A stretch of DNA of 64,000 bases from Chitinophagaceae bacterium LGM1 (GTDB taxonomy: Bacteria > Bacteroidota > Bacteroidia > Chitinophagales > Chitinophagaceae). Under the pieces are notes generated by a model, which made no database searches, was not told the DNA's origin, and saw only the letters and a list, made by a program, of their open reading frames with translations. Location of the stretch: positions 186,001-250,000 of the forward strand of contig CP075895.1 of the NCBI GenBank assembly GCA_018604165.1, in the 5' to 3' direction. A program made the position numbers and the translations under genes. Position 1 is the first letter of the stretch, and each line of letters starts with the position of its first letter. This document shows, piece by piece, positions 23,722-33,670 of the stretch.

Positions 23722-26273
23722 AACGTGAAGCGCATACTACCGAATATGCCAAAGTATTTCTGGCGCGGCTCGGTGGGTAATGCCTTGGGTGTAACCCGCC
23801 ACACAAAATCTATACGCAGCAGCTTGAAGATGTTTTCTACACCCGTGCCCAATTCAAGATATGGGTTGCCTTCCAGTGTTTTGAATGCGAAGCCTTTATC
23901 GAGGTTCACAGCTTTGTTGGCATCGTTGAGGCTGCCTATGATGCCCTTAGCAGTCCAAAATTGGCGGAACTTCAGTTTTTTGATAAGCGGTATGTAATTG
24001 AATACGCCATTGCCCAAAGAGTGTTCGATATTGAAGCCTGCAAACTGGTCGCTGATGAACTCGTATTGGTTCATCATATTGAACGCATATTTGTTGTACA
24101 CATAAAACTCATTACCGGGGTGCGATTCCAGCAAAGGATAAGGCAGTGTGCCGAAGTATTTGCCACCAAACAGGTTTACATACAAAGAGCCGAGGGGTGC
24201 TATTTTGATGTTGTCTGAAACCGTTATATTGACACGCTGGTATTGATAACCACTATTCAGCAAACCCTTGATGCCTACGCCAACGCGTACGTCAACTATC
24301 GGGTATTTGCTGCCCATGCTGAAACGATAGTAATTGCCCTCGAGAAATTTTTCTTTATAAGCAAAACGTAACTGTAGGTTCACTTCTGTATTTGTTACCG
24401 TACTCATTGGGTTGCCGTTATCATCGCGAAAGATATTTACATCTGGCAGGGGGTCGTAAGGGTCGTACTCTTTGTTTAGGAATGTAAACATATACCGCAG
24501 CCCGCTGTAAAATTCTTTCATGTACTCGAAGCGCAGGTCTTTGGCAAACATAAATTTGGGTGGTATGCCATCGCGGCGCACGATGTTTACAAACACGTTA
24601 TCGAAGCTCACTTTATCGTAATAGTTTACCGTACGGTCTATATCTGAAGTATAAGAAGCAAACACATAAGAGCGCGGCTGGCGTTCCAACAGCCATAGCG
24701 CGGAAATGCCGCCTTTGTAACGTTCATCGCCAAAGCCATAGGCAAGAAAGCCATTGATATAGGCATCTTTAAACAGCTTAGGCGTAGTACCCATCGAAAA
24801 ACGTACACGGCTGCCCTCTATCTGGTTGAAGCTGTATAGGTTCCAATACGGTCCAAACTCTAAAGGTCCCCATTTGATGACACCTGTAGCCAGTACCCGC
24901 ATCAGTTTACGAAACTTGGTATAGGTTTCGTTCTGCTCAAGCGAGTCGAACATATTGTAAATAGCGCGCTCGTTTTTGCTGAGCGTATCGGGGCGTAGGG
25001 CCACCCATGTAGCCTCTGTAACATCGCGTGCCGTATCGGTGAGGATGATGTCTGTTTTGTATTTATTCACCATTTGGGCGATGCGCTCATCGTTTATCAA
25101 CACATTGCTGTAATGCGTTGTTTTGCGGGCAATGAAGCCGGGCGGTTTGATGATGTCGCCGGGGGGCATCATTTTGGCTGTCAGGTGTTCTTTATTACAA
25201 AACCAAATGCTATCGCCCATAGGTGCATATTGTTTGTAGAACGAAGCACCTTTTATCCAGTTGATGTTTGTTTCTTTTGGCAATACGGCATCCATATACT
25301 CCATCGCAAATACGGAATCTACAATGCGGATGGTACCTGTAAAACAGTTTTCGCCGGGGCGTAGCGGCGTGTAGCTGAGGTGAATGATGCGATATTGTTC
25401 CAGGTAAGAGGTATCAATGATTTTGTATTTGTAAAACGTAGGCCCTGCATTGTTGATGGGGCTTACAAACTTCTTATCAAAAAACAGGATGTAGTTTTCA
25501 TAAGGGTTTACATCAAGGTTCATGGTGCCGAGGTATTTCTCAAAGCTCTTGTTGTTGATGCCGCGTATCTGCGTGGCTTTGATGATTTCCCTTACTTTTT
25601 TTGGCTTGCGCTGAAAGTAATAGTCGGATAGTGCTTCGGTAAGAAAGAACGGCAGAAAGCGGTCGCCGTTTTCGGCAGTGTCCATATTATCGTATATAAA
25701 CCCGAAGTTGCGCAAGTAAGGTACAGGCAGGCGTTCAAAAGCTTCTTTGCTCAGGTTCAGCAGGTCTATCTCCATTTTGTTATACGCCTCATAATAGTAG
25801 TTGCTGGTTCTGTCGGGATTGTTGGCTTCTTTGCGGCGTATCACATTTTTTATCAGTGCTATGGCGGGGTCCTCGCCTGCAAACACTACCACTTCATTCA
25901 GTTTATTACTGCTTGTTTCCAGTGTTATGTAAAATCCGAATGTACGTTTAGAAGTATCGAGCAGCCTGATGACTGTCTTATAACCCAGCGCGTTAAACAC
26001 AAGTGTATCATTTGGTAACTCATCCAGTTCAAATTCAAAGAGCCCATCCAGATTGGCAGGAGCGCCCGATTGTGTACCTTGAAAATAGATAGTAGCAAAA
26101 GGTACGGGTTCGTCGGTCTTTTTGTCTTTTACCACCCCGCTGATGCGGTATTTACGGGTAGTTGTTTCATCTGGCGTTACAATACCCAGTGAGTCGGTTG
26201 TTTGCCCCCATACAGGCAAAGCAAATAACTGCACCAGCAAACAAAAGATATATACAACTGCCTTTTTATACAT
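23718..26273 (-). CDS. DUF5686 outer-membrane protein with carboxypeptidase-like domain
   Basis: About 851 residues from the ATG at 26273, which opens a good signal peptide (MYKKAVVYIFCLLVQLFALP); the frame extends 13 codons further. Residues about 40-130 form a CarbopepD_reg-like beta sandwich (ISGVVKDKKTDEPVPFATIY). The remainder is DUF5686, a predicted outer-membrane beta barrel ending in aromatic QKYFGIFGSMRFTF. Proteins of this form are common in Bacteroidota, function unknown. It overlaps bcp by four bases tail to tail. Confidence 0.85.
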   Translation of the reverse strand: MYKKAVVYIFCLLVQLFALPVWGQTTDSLGIVTPDETTTRKYRISGVVKDKKTDEPVPFATIYFQGTQSGAPANLDGLFEFELDELPNDTLVFNALGYKTVIRLLDTSKRTFGFYITLETSSNKLNEVVVFAGEDPAIALIKNVIRRKEANNPDRTSNYYYEAYNKMEIDLLNLSKEAFERLPVPYLRNFGFIYDNMDTAENGDRFLPFFLTEALSDYYFQRKPKKVREIIKATQIRGINNKSFEKYLGTMNLDVNPYENYILFFDKKFVSPINNAGPTFYKYKIIDTSYLEQYRIIHLSYTPLRPGENCFTGTIRIVDSVFAMEYMDAVLPKETNINWIKGASFYKQYAPMGDSIWFCNKEHLTAKMMPPGDIIKPPGFIARKTTHYSNVLINDERIAQMVNKYKTDIILTDTARDVTEATWVALRPDTLSKNERAIYNMFDSLEQNETYTKFRKLMRVLATGVIKWGPLEFGPYWNLYSFNQIEGSRVRFSMGTTPKLFKDAYINGFLAYGFGDERYKGGISALWLLERQPRSYVFASYTSDIDRTVNYYDKVSFDNVFVNIVRRDGIPPKFMFAKDLRFEYMKEFYSGLRYMFTFLNKEYDPYDPLPDVNIFRDDNGNPMSTVTNTEVNLQLRFAYKEKFLEGNYYRFSMGSKYPIVDVRVGVGIKGLLNSGYQYQRVNITVSDNIKIAPLGSLYVNLFGGKYFGTLPYPLLESHPGNEFYVYNKYAFNMMNQYEFISDQFAGFNIEHSLGNGVFNYIPLIKKLKFRQFWTAKGIIGSLNDANKAVNLDKGFAFKTLEGNPYLELGTGVENIFKLLRIDFVWRVTPKALPTEPRQKYFGIFGSMRFTF

Positions 26274-26440
26274 TATACTACGGCTAACGAGCTTCTCTAC
26301 ACAATGATACAATACCTGTTCTTAATGAAAACCTATTTATTGTTTGATACCTGAAACAAGAAATTGTTTAAAGGAGTTCAAAAAACCCTGCAAAAATAAC
26401 ATACCTGTATCGCAATCCGCTTATATTTACACACTTCAAT

Positions 26441-26941
26441 ATGGACTTAAAAGCATTTAAGAAGAAAGTAGCCAAGAAAAAAGACAAGCTCAACGCCTTT
26501 CTTACAAAACTGGACGATATAGTACCTGATGATATGCCAAAGCTGGTGGCTGAAGTTGACAAAACCGTATGGCAAGATGTTGACTGCACTACTTGTGCAA
26601 ACTGCTGTAAGTCTATGGTGCCCACATATACTACCAAAGACATAGCGCGTATATCTGCCCACTTCGGTATGACACCTAAAGCCTTCAAAGACAAGTGGTT
26701 GGAAAAAGACCCAGACAACGGCGATTGGCAAAACAAACAACGCCCCTGCCAGTTTTTGAAAGACAACTTGTGCAGCATCTACGAGATACGCCCGGTTGAT
26801 TGTGCAGAGTTTCCGCATCATAACAAAAAACCATTTGACCTGTACAACGATATGTTCAAGCAGAACATAGAGTATTGCCCTGCCACATTTACGCTCATCA
26901 ACCGCTTGCGTAAAAGGGTAGAGAAAGAGTATGAATGGTAA
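26441..26941 (+). CDS. YkgJ family cysteine-cluster protein
   Basis: A 166-residue protein with the conserved cysteine pattern of the YkgJ/UPF0153 family: [11 protein letters not shown], later [16 protein letters not shown] and DCAEFP. These cysteines are thought to bind a zinc or iron-sulfur centre. The reaction is not known. The N-terminal [12 protein letters not shown] segment is basic. It overlaps the DUF2256 gene by 11 bases and is probably translated with it. Confidence 0.88.
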   Translation: MDLKAFKKKVAKKKDKLNAFLTKLDDIVPDDMPKLVAEVDKTVWQDVDCTTCANCCKSMVPTYTTKDIARISAHFGMTPKAFKDKWLEKDPDNGDWQNKQRPCQFLKDNLCSIYEIRPVDCAEFPHHNKKPFDLYNDMFKQNIEYCPATFTLINRLRKRVEKEYEW

Positions 26942-27113
26942 GCCAACGAAAGGTACACATCGTAAAGGACACCTGCTGCAAAAGAATTGCCTGCAATGCG
27001 GGCTGCCTTTTACATGGCGTAAAAAATGGGCGCGCGTGTGGGACGAGGTAAAGTATTGCAGCGACCGATGCCGCAACGAACATAAAAAAACTACAAAAGA
27101 AAACAAGGCGTAG
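26931..27113 (+). CDS. DUF2256 zinc-ribbon protein
   Basis: A 60-residue protein with the complete DUF2256 motif: [18 protein letters not shown], then YCSDRCR; the four cysteines should bind one zinc ion. In other bacteria the gene often lies by cryptochrome or photolyase genes; here it overlaps a YkgJ gene and precedes polA. A basic TKENKA tail follows the domain. The function is unknown. Confidence 0.85.
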   Translation: MNGKPTKGTHRKGHLLQKNCLQCGLPFTWRKKWARVWDEVKYCSDRCRNEHKKTTKENKA

Positions 27114-27147
27114 CGGGCTACTAACAGACATTGCTTAACTTAGCCCT

Positions 27148-29979
27148 ATGTCTGAAAAGAAACTGTTTTTGCTCGACGCTTTCGCGTTGATATTCCGCGC
27201 CTATTATGCACTGATACGTAGCCCGCGCATCACCAGCAAGGGGCGCAATACCAATGCGCAATTCGGCTTTACTACCACGCTGCTCGATTTGCTGAACAAA
27301 GAAAAACCTACTCACCTTGCCGTGGTATTTGATACCAGCGCACCCACCGAAAGGCATACCGACTTTGAAGCATACAAAGCCAACAGGCAGGAAACACCCG
27401 AAGACATCAGCGCGGCAGTACCCGATATAAAAAAAATCATTCGTGGGTTTAATTTACCGGTTATGGAGTGTGATGGCTACGAGGCAGATGATGTGATAGG
27501 CGCACTGGCACACGAAGCGGCAGAGATGGGCTATACCGTGTATATGGTAACGCCCGATAAAGATTACGGACAACTGGTAAAAGATAATGTATTCATCTAC
27601 AAACCGGCATACCAGGGTGGTAGTGTAGAAGTGTTGGGGCCGAAAGAAGTGTGTGAGAAATGGAATATTAAGAGAGTAGAACAAGTAATAGATATACTGG
27701 GGTTGATGGGCGATGCGGTAGATAACATACCCGGTATAGCAGGTGTGGGAGAAAAAACTGCGGCTAAACTATTGGCAGAATATGATACACTGGAAAATGT
27801 ATTGGCCAATGCAGACAACATAAAAGGGGCACTAGGTGAAAAAGTACGAAATGGGAAAGAGGCAGCCATTATGTCGAAAAAGCTGGCAACGATAATTACC
27901 AACGTGCCTGTATCGTTTCACGAAGAGGATTTCAGGGTAAAGGATATAGACAAAGAAGTATTGAAAGAAGTGTTTGCTGAACTGGAATTTAAAACGCTTG
28001 GTAAGCGCATATTGGGAGAAGAAGTGGTAACACCCGCATCTGTAGCACCAGAGGCTATGGTAACTGATTTGTTTGGCAACTTAGTACCGCAAAAAGCAGC
28101 ACCCATTAAAATAGAACAAACTATTGTAGAAGTACCCGAAGAAACCAGCGTGATAACGGCGGATAAAAATATTGAGAACACACCGCACACTTATCACTTA
28201 GTAGATAATGATGCTGCCATACAAGACCTGATAGAACAACTGCTGCAACAAACAGAAGTAGCTTTTGATACGGAAACGACTAATGTAGATGCAAACCTGG
28301 CGGATATTATTGGCATGAGTTTCTGCTGGGAGAAAGGTACGGCATACTATGTATCTATACCCGATAATGAAGCGGCTAAAAAAATACTGGAGCAATTTAA
28401 ACCTGTATTTGACAAAGAAGATATACTATGGATAGGACAGAACATTAAGTACGACCTGATGATACTGAAATGGTATGGGCATACGCTGAAAGGTGCACTG
28501 TACGATACCATGCTGGCACATTATGTAATAGAGCCCGAAGGTAAGCGTGGTATGGATGTGTTGAGTGCAAAGTATCTCGGTTATCAACCAGTACCTATTG
28601 AAACGCTGATAGGTAAGAAAGGCAAGAACCAGGGTAGTATGCGCGACGCGCCTATAGAGCAGGTAAAAGAATATGCGGCAGAAGATGCGGATGTAACCTA
28701 TCAGCTAAAGCAGACCTTCAATCCCATGCTGGATAAGCAGGAAGTGCGCAAAGTATTTGAGCATGTAGAAAATCCTTTGGTACGTGTATTGGTAGATATG
28801 GAATATGAAGGAGTGGGTATAGATGTCGGCTTTTTGAAAGACTATTCAAAAGAACTGGAGCGAGAGATAAAGATTGCGGAAGAAAGTGTATATAAACAGG
28901 CTGGCATAGCTTTCAACCTTGCGTCACCAAAACAATTAGGTGAAGTATTGTTTGACAAAATGAAGCTGGACGATAAAGCTAAGAAAACAAAAACAGGACA
29001 GTATGCAACAGGTGAAGACGTACTTGCCAAGCTACGCAACAAGCACCAGATAGTGGATGATATACTCGCTTTCCGTGAGTTGAGCAAACTGAAAAGCACG
29101 TATGTAGATGCACTGCCTACGATGATAAACCCACGTACGGGCAGGGTACATACCAGCTTCAACCAAGCTGTAGCGGTAACAGGTAGATTGAGCAGCATAG
29201 ACCCCAACCTGCAAAATATACCCATCCGTACTGACAGAGGTAAAGAAATACGCAAAGCATTTATATCTCGCGGCGATGGGTGGACGCTGCTATCGGCAGA
29301 CTATTCGCAAATAGAGCTACGCATAGTTGCAGCCATCAGTGGTGATGAGAATATGATAAAAGCCTTTGTTGATAATAAAGACATACACACCGCAACAGCC
29401 GCCAAAGTATATGGTGTGGCAGAAAGCGAAGTAACGGGTGAGATGCGCCGTGCAGCAAAAGCGGTAAACTTCGGTATCATCTACGGGCAGTCGGCATTCG
29501 GATTGGCAGAATCATTAGGCATTAGCCGTACAGAAGCAAAAACGATTATTGATAATTACTTCACCGAGTTTTCTTCCATCAAAAAGTACATGGATAATAC
29601 TATCAACTTTGCGCGAGAACACGGCTATGTAGAAACCATCATGGGGCGCAAACGCTATCTGCGTGATATTACATCTGCCAATCAAACAGTGCGTGGCTAT
29701 GCGGAGCGCAACGCCATCAACTCGCCCATACAAGGCACAGCAGCAGAGATGATAAAGCTGGCAATGGTGAAAGTGCATGAAGAGCTAAAGAAATCGGGCT
29801 TGAATACAAGGATGATACTGCAGGTACACGATGAATTGGTATTTGACGTACCCGAAAACGAAGAAGCACAAGTAACAGAACTGATAAAGATAAACATGGA
29901 GCGCGCTATGGCACTACCCCACGGCGTGCCTATAGTGGCAGAGGCAGGTACCGGTAAGAACTGGTTGGCTGCACACTAA
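27148..29979 (+). CDS. polA: DNA polymerase I
   Basis: A 943-residue, three-domain enzyme for gap filling and Okazaki fragment processing. The 5' nuclease covers about 1-290 (LLDAFALIFRAYYAL and GYEADDVIGALA). The 3'-5' exonuclease lies around 355-540 with the DxE (AFDTETTNVDA), NIKYD and YAAEDADVTYQL motifs intact, so proofreading is expected. The polymerase domain has motif A DYSQIELR, the O-helix RRAAKAVNFGIIYGQ and motif C VHDELVFD. It is complete. Confidence 0.97.
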   Translation: MSEKKLFLLDAFALIFRAYYALIRSPRITSKGRNTNAQFGFTTTLLDLLNKEKPTHLAVVFDTSAPTERHTDFEAYKANRQETPEDISAAVPDIKKIIRGFNLPVMECDGYEADDVIGALAHEAAEMGYTVYMVTPDKDYGQLVKDNVFIYKPAYQGGSVEVLGPKEVCEKWNIKRVEQVIDILGLMGDAVDNIPGIAGVGEKTAAKLLAEYDTLENVLANADNIKGALGEKVRNGKEAAIMSKKLATIITNVPVSFHEEDFRVKDIDKEVLKEVFAELEFKTLGKRILGEEVVTPASVAPEAMVTDLFGNLVPQKAAPIKIEQTIVEVPEETSVITADKNIENTPHTYHLVDNDAAIQDLIEQLLQQTEVAFDTETTNVDANLADIIGMSFCWEKGTAYYVSIPDNEAAKKILEQFKPVFDKEDILWIGQNIKYDLMILKWYGHTLKGALYDTMLAHYVIEPEGKRGMDVLSAKYLGYQPVPIETLIGKKGKNQGSMRDAPIEQVKEYAAEDADVTYQLKQTFNPMLDKQEVRKVFEHVENPLVRVLVDMEYEGVGIDVGFLKDYSKELEREIKIAEESVYKQAGIAFNLASPKQLGEVLFDKMKLDDKAKKTKTGQYATGEDVLAKLRNKHQIVDDILAFRELSKLKSTYVDALPTMINPRTGRVHTSFNQAVAVTGRLSSIDPNLQNIPIRTDRGKEIRKAFISRGDGWTLLSADYSQIELRIVAAISGDENMIKAFVDNKDIHTATAAKVYGVAESEVTGEMRRAAKAVNFGIIYGQSAFGLAESLGISRTEAKTIIDNYFTEFSSIKKYMDNTINFAREHGYVETIMGRKRYLRDITSANQTVRGYAERNAINSPIQGTAAEMIKLAMVKVHEELKKSGLNTRMILQVHDELVFDVPENEEAQVTELIKINMERAMALPHGVPIVAEAGTGKNWLAAH

Positions 29980-29990
29980 GCATTTGGAAT

Positions 29991-31163
29991 TTAGATATGC
30001 TGTTTTCGTATTTCTTTCAAGGGGTGGCGTTGTTCCCATTCACCTTCTTGCGATTGGCTGTTGTTTTGCAACCGTATTGTAGCCATGCGTATATATCTGT
30101 TGCGGATGAGTACAAAAGTAGATTTGTAAACAGGCTTGCAGCCCAGTCGTGCTTTGGCATCGAGCGCCGTGCGCCCGAATATCACTTTTTGTTTTCGTAG
30201 TGCTATGGCTTGTTCGATACTGCAAAACAGGATATTGAAATAAAGCATCAAGTCGCAATTACGTTCATAATCGAACCCGATGTAGAACATATCAAACGCA
30301 TCGTCCTTTACCCATGCACTAAAAAAAGCAATGAGTTGACCGTTTTCGCGAATACCCCATACTTTCAATGTGTCAGGTGTATGCTTTTTGAGAGCAGGTA
30401 TAAAGTCTTCACTTATCATACCTATACGTGCGGTTTGTTTGTCCACTACTTGTTTGTATAGGTTGTAGATGTTTTGTTTTTCAGCCTCTATGGTTGCAAT
30501 GTCCATCTCTTCAATTTGCAAACCGGCAATAGCATTGCGCACTTTACGGAAGCGTTGGGCGTATTTATGTTTAAGTGTTTTTTCATAATCAGCTAACACC
30601 TGCCATTCCTTTTGCAGTTCCAGCTCCATCATTATGTCATTGCGAAGGAGCATGTATTGGGGAGCATAATGCTGAAAATAAGTAACAAGGCTATCGGGCA
30701 GGTCTTTTACCAACACGGCATAAGCACAGTTTGTTTTTAGTTGTTCATTAATAACGTCATTATACAACCTGTATGCCTCGAAAGGAGAAAGGCTCTTATC
30801 GTAATAATACGTTTCTGCATCGTGCCGGAATAAGTGCCCTGCCACTAATAAACGTGGCTTAACTATATTGGTGAATAAACGCCAACCAATACGTGCAATC
30901 ATATTAAGGCTTGTTTCGTTGAGATGATGGCGTTGCAAGCGGAGTAATTGAAAATAAATTGCGGCAACAGGCGCATCGTCTTTGCTTACCAGCACATATA
31001 CATAGCTGAGGTATGGTAGTTGCGACTGTTCTGTTGTTTGCAGATTGTTTCTTTTCAGAAAATGGCCATCAGGCAGCAATGCATCCCACACATCGGGGAG
31101 CGTAGTACAAGAGTGATGGTACTGAAATTGGTACGTACTATTCTTATGGCCGAAGATTGTCAA
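29991..31163 (-). CDS. GNAT-fold acyltransferase (FemAB/BioF2-like)
   Basis: A 390-residue cytoplasmic protein. Its C-terminal half resembles the tandem-GNAT acetyltransferases of the FemAB/BioF2 type: YEKTLKHKYAQRFRKVRNAI, then VVDKQTARIGMISEDFI, and GIRENGQLIAFFSAWVKDD followed by MFYIGFDY. Substrate unknown. It lies convergent with polA and overlaps the following GNAT gene start by four bases, so the two are coupled. Confidence 0.7.
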   Translation of the reverse strand: MTIFGHKNSTYQFQYHHSCTTLPDVWDALLPDGHFLKRNNLQTTEQSQLPYLSYVYVLVSKDDAPVAAIYFQLLRLQRHHLNETSLNMIARIGWRLFTNIVKPRLLVAGHLFRHDAETYYYDKSLSPFEAYRLYNDVINEQLKTNCAYAVLVKDLPDSLVTYFQHYAPQYMLLRNDIMMELELQKEWQVLADYEKTLKHKYAQRFRKVRNAIAGLQIEEMDIATIEAEKQNIYNLYKQVVDKQTARIGMISEDFIPALKKHTPDTLKVWGIRENGQLIAFFSAWVKDDAFDMFYIGFDYERNCDLMLYFNILFCSIEQAIALRKQKVIFGRTALDAKARLGCKPVYKSTFVLIRNRYIRMATIRLQNNSQSQEGEWEQRHPLKEIRKQHI

Positions 31164-31603
31164 AATATATCTTTTTCCATCACCACATGGGGTATTCCCA
31201 CTTCTGTAAACTCGCTACTAGTAGTATAGTAACCAAGGTTTTTATAAAAACCCTCTGCAACAGTACGCGCGTGTAGTATGATGGCAGAATAACCAATCTC
31301 TTTGGCATAATGTTCGGCAGCATCTACCAGTTTTTTACCGATTCCTTTACCTTGCCATTCTTCATGAACAGCCATCTGGCGAAGTTTTATTTTTTCTTCA
31401 TCGGCTATGGGGTACAGCATTACGCATCCAATCACTTTATCACCTTGTTGTGCTATGAAAATAGCATTGAGGGCATCGGCACTCAGGTCTTCGTTTTTGA
31501 GCGACAGACCAATGGGTTGGCGTAACATAGCCTCTCGCAAATCATATACTTGCGTATATATTGGGTCTGTAATGTCTATCCGTTTGACGACTATGTCTTC
31601 CAA
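31160..31603 (-). CDS. GNAT family N-acetyltransferase
   Basis: A 147-residue single-domain acetyltransferase with the acetyl-CoA loop QMAVHEEWQGKGIGKKLVDA and the later strand ILHARTVAEGFYKNLGY. The substrate (a small molecule or a protein N-terminus) cannot be told. It is upstream of, and four bases overlapping with, the BioF2-like gene, and lies eight bases after the VWA protein gene, so three genes may share one transcript. Confidence 0.85.
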   Translation of the reverse strand: MEDIVVKRIDITDPIYTQVYDLREAMLRQPIGLSLKNEDLSADALNAIFIAQQGDKVIGCVMLYPIADEEKIKLRQMAVHEEWQGKGIGKKLVDAAEHYAKEIGYSAIILHARTVAEGFYKNLGYYTTSSEFTEVGIPHVVMEKDIF

Positions 31604-31611
31604 TGGAAAAA

Positions 31612-33501
31612 CTATTTGGTTAGTTCTAAGTTAGTAACAATATTGCTTTTTACGGTAAATTCTACCATAGTTTCTTCTTGCAGAGGCAGTTCTGGGTTCT
31701 TTTTATAGCCTGCTTTGTATGTGCCTGGCAATACCCTGAAAGCGTGCGAAGTGCCGCTGCCATCGAGGTTGATACTCATAAAAGCACGGAACCTGTCGCC
31801 TATAGGATAGTATAATGTCACTTTGCCTATTTTTGTATCATTTGCAATCACAAGATCGCCCTCTTCAGGTATTACAATTCCTTTTTGTGTACCTATATCC
31901 AAATCGAAAGTTCGGTTGAAAGGTGGTAATGTTTCGATAATTACATTGTAAGTGCCTGGCTCATAAGCCCTTTCTTCAGATACGCTTTGTAATACTGGCG
32001 TTGCATTTCTATCGAACCTGCGCGATACTTTGGCAACGTAGCCTGTAATTTTTCTTTTGTCATTGCCTTCGTAACCAAATACCAACGTGCCGTTTGATAC
32101 GGGAATAATAATGGCGTTGTTTTCATTGGGTGCGATAGTTACATCGTAAGTGTATTTGCTTTCGCTACCAATGATGGTGAGATAATAATTGCCAGTCGGC
32201 ACTTTTTGGCGATGTGGAATGCTGCCTATATCTACTGTGCGCTGAAAACGGAATACTTCTTTTTTAGTTGTTTTATCAATGAACGCCATCAGGGGTGCGC
32301 TATCAAAATTTCGGTTGCCGTCACTGAGATATACTTGCAGGGTTGTTTCTTTCTTTGTGTTTTGTAATGATGAGTCTGTAATGACTTTTGGTTTGATGAT
32401 TTCAGCAGGCGGTGTTGGTTGTTTGACAGGGGGCTTTGCAGCTATTTTAGGCTGTGGTGCAGGTTCATCTTTTACTACGGGTACGTTGTAGCGTGGCATT
32501 TTTACAGGCTTTGCAGCTGTTGTAACAATCGCTACGCGGAAACTACGGGACGAAGCTGTAACAGGCATTTGCCTGATGGTGGCTATTGGTAATTGTTTAA
32601 CGGATTCCAGATTATCATTCGTTCTGTTGGTCAGGTCTTTTGTGGGTTCGGGTTGCTTTATGGGGGGTGTTACAACAGGTGGCGGTGTGCTTACAACAGG
32701 TTTGGGTTTAGGTGTTTCTTTTATTGGTGGCGATTCCGGCTCTTCTTGCTTTACTTTGAATTGCGGTATATCTACCTTCAACACACTCGGCGCATTTACT
32801 ACTGCCTCTTTAAGCAGCTTCTTGTCAATCTTCTGCAAAGCTATCATTTGTGTATAGGCATCTACTATTTTGCCTACTGATGGTTTGATGTCTTTTTCTT
32901 GTGCAACGGGTAGATAATTGCCAAGACAGTCGTAACCGTTTTTCAAAGCAGGGTTATCGACAAGGCTGAGGATATAGGGTTTGAAATCAATTCTTTTCTC
33001 TAGTAGTTTTTTTACAACATCACAAATATCGCCGCTACAGCTTTCTGCACCGTCTGTTACCAGTATCAGGCTATAAGCATTCAGTAAGGGTTTTTCAAAA
33101 TCCCATTCAGCCGCTTCTTTCAGTGAGAAAGCAATAGGCGAAACCCCGATAGGTTGTAGTGCATGAAGACGCATGCCCATCTGGTCTATATTGTTTTTAC
33201 TGAACATCACCTCAAGGCGGGTATCAAAGCAGTTGTTTTGTTGCGATGGGTATTGGTGGCCATACACACGCAGGGCGAACTCTACATCTTTATTCACCTT
33301 GTACATGCTGTCCATCAAAGCCAATATGATGCGGCTGGCAGCTTTAAAACGGCTCTCGTCTTTTGTCCATTCATAGCTCATGCTCGACGAGCCATCGAGC
33401 AGTATGAGGATACGGGGTTGTTTTACCTCATTTTTTTGAGCAAACAGACAATTGCAGTGCAATAAGAAAACAAAAACCAACAGGCACTTGAAAAAACGCA
33501 T
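31612..33501 (-). CDS. Secreted VWA domain protein
   Basis: A 629-residue protein with a signal peptide (FLLHCNCLFAQ). Residues about 30-210 form a von Willebrand A domain with the MIDAS motif DGSSSM and a conserved LVTDGAESC. A proline/lysine-rich linker follows (about 235-385, PKPKPVVSTPPPVV), then repeated beta modules (YEPGTYNVIIETLPPF, LPGTYKAGYKK). VWA domains bind metal-bridged protein partners; this is probably periplasmic or surface located. The partner is unknown. Confidence 0.85.
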   Translation of the reverse strand: MRFFKCLLVFVFLLHCNCLFAQKNEVKQPRILILLDGSSSMSYEWTKDESRFKAASRIILALMDSMYKVNKDVEFALRVYGHQYPSQQNNCFDTRLEVMFSKNNIDQMGMRLHALQPIGVSPIAFSLKEAAEWDFEKPLLNAYSLILVTDGAESCSGDICDVVKKLLEKRIDFKPYILSLVDNPALKNGYDCLGNYLPVAQEKDIKPSVGKIVDAYTQMIALQKIDKKLLKEAVVNAPSVLKVDIPQFKVKQEEPESPPIKETPKPKPVVSTPPPVVTPPIKQPEPTKDLTNRTNDNLESVKQLPIATIRQMPVTASSRSFRVAIVTTAAKPVKMPRYNVPVVKDEPAPQPKIAAKPPVKQPTPPAEIIKPKVITDSSLQNTKKETTLQVYLSDGNRNFDSAPLMAFIDKTTKKEVFRFQRTVDIGSIPHRQKVPTGNYYLTIIGSESKYTYDVTIAPNENNAIIIPVSNGTLVFGYEGNDKRKITGYVAKVSRRFDRNATPVLQSVSEERAYEPGTYNVIIETLPPFNRTFDLDIGTQKGIVIPEEGDLVIANDTKIGKVTLYYPIGDRFRAFMSINLDGSGTSHAFRVLPGTYKAGYKKNPELPLQEETMVEFTVKSNIVTNLELTK

Positions 33502-33644
33502 CGGGCTAATAATAATCAGGCAACAAACCTACGCCAAATGGCCGAACAAACCCTACCCCCAATGGGGTTTGATAATCAGTTTTTAACATACTTGTGTAAA
33601 AATCTGCAAGTGTAGTGGGTTTAGTGGTTGAGGTACAAAATATG

Positions 33645-33652
33645 TAACTTTG
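33645..33652 (+). promoter_or_regulatory. -7 element before korA
   Basis: TAACTTTG fits TAnnTTTG and lies 18 bases before the ATG at 33671. The best TTG (33628-33630) is only 14 bases upstream, so the -33 match is poor. Confidence 0.45.
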
Positions 33653-33670
33653 CAGCCATTTCTTTTTTAT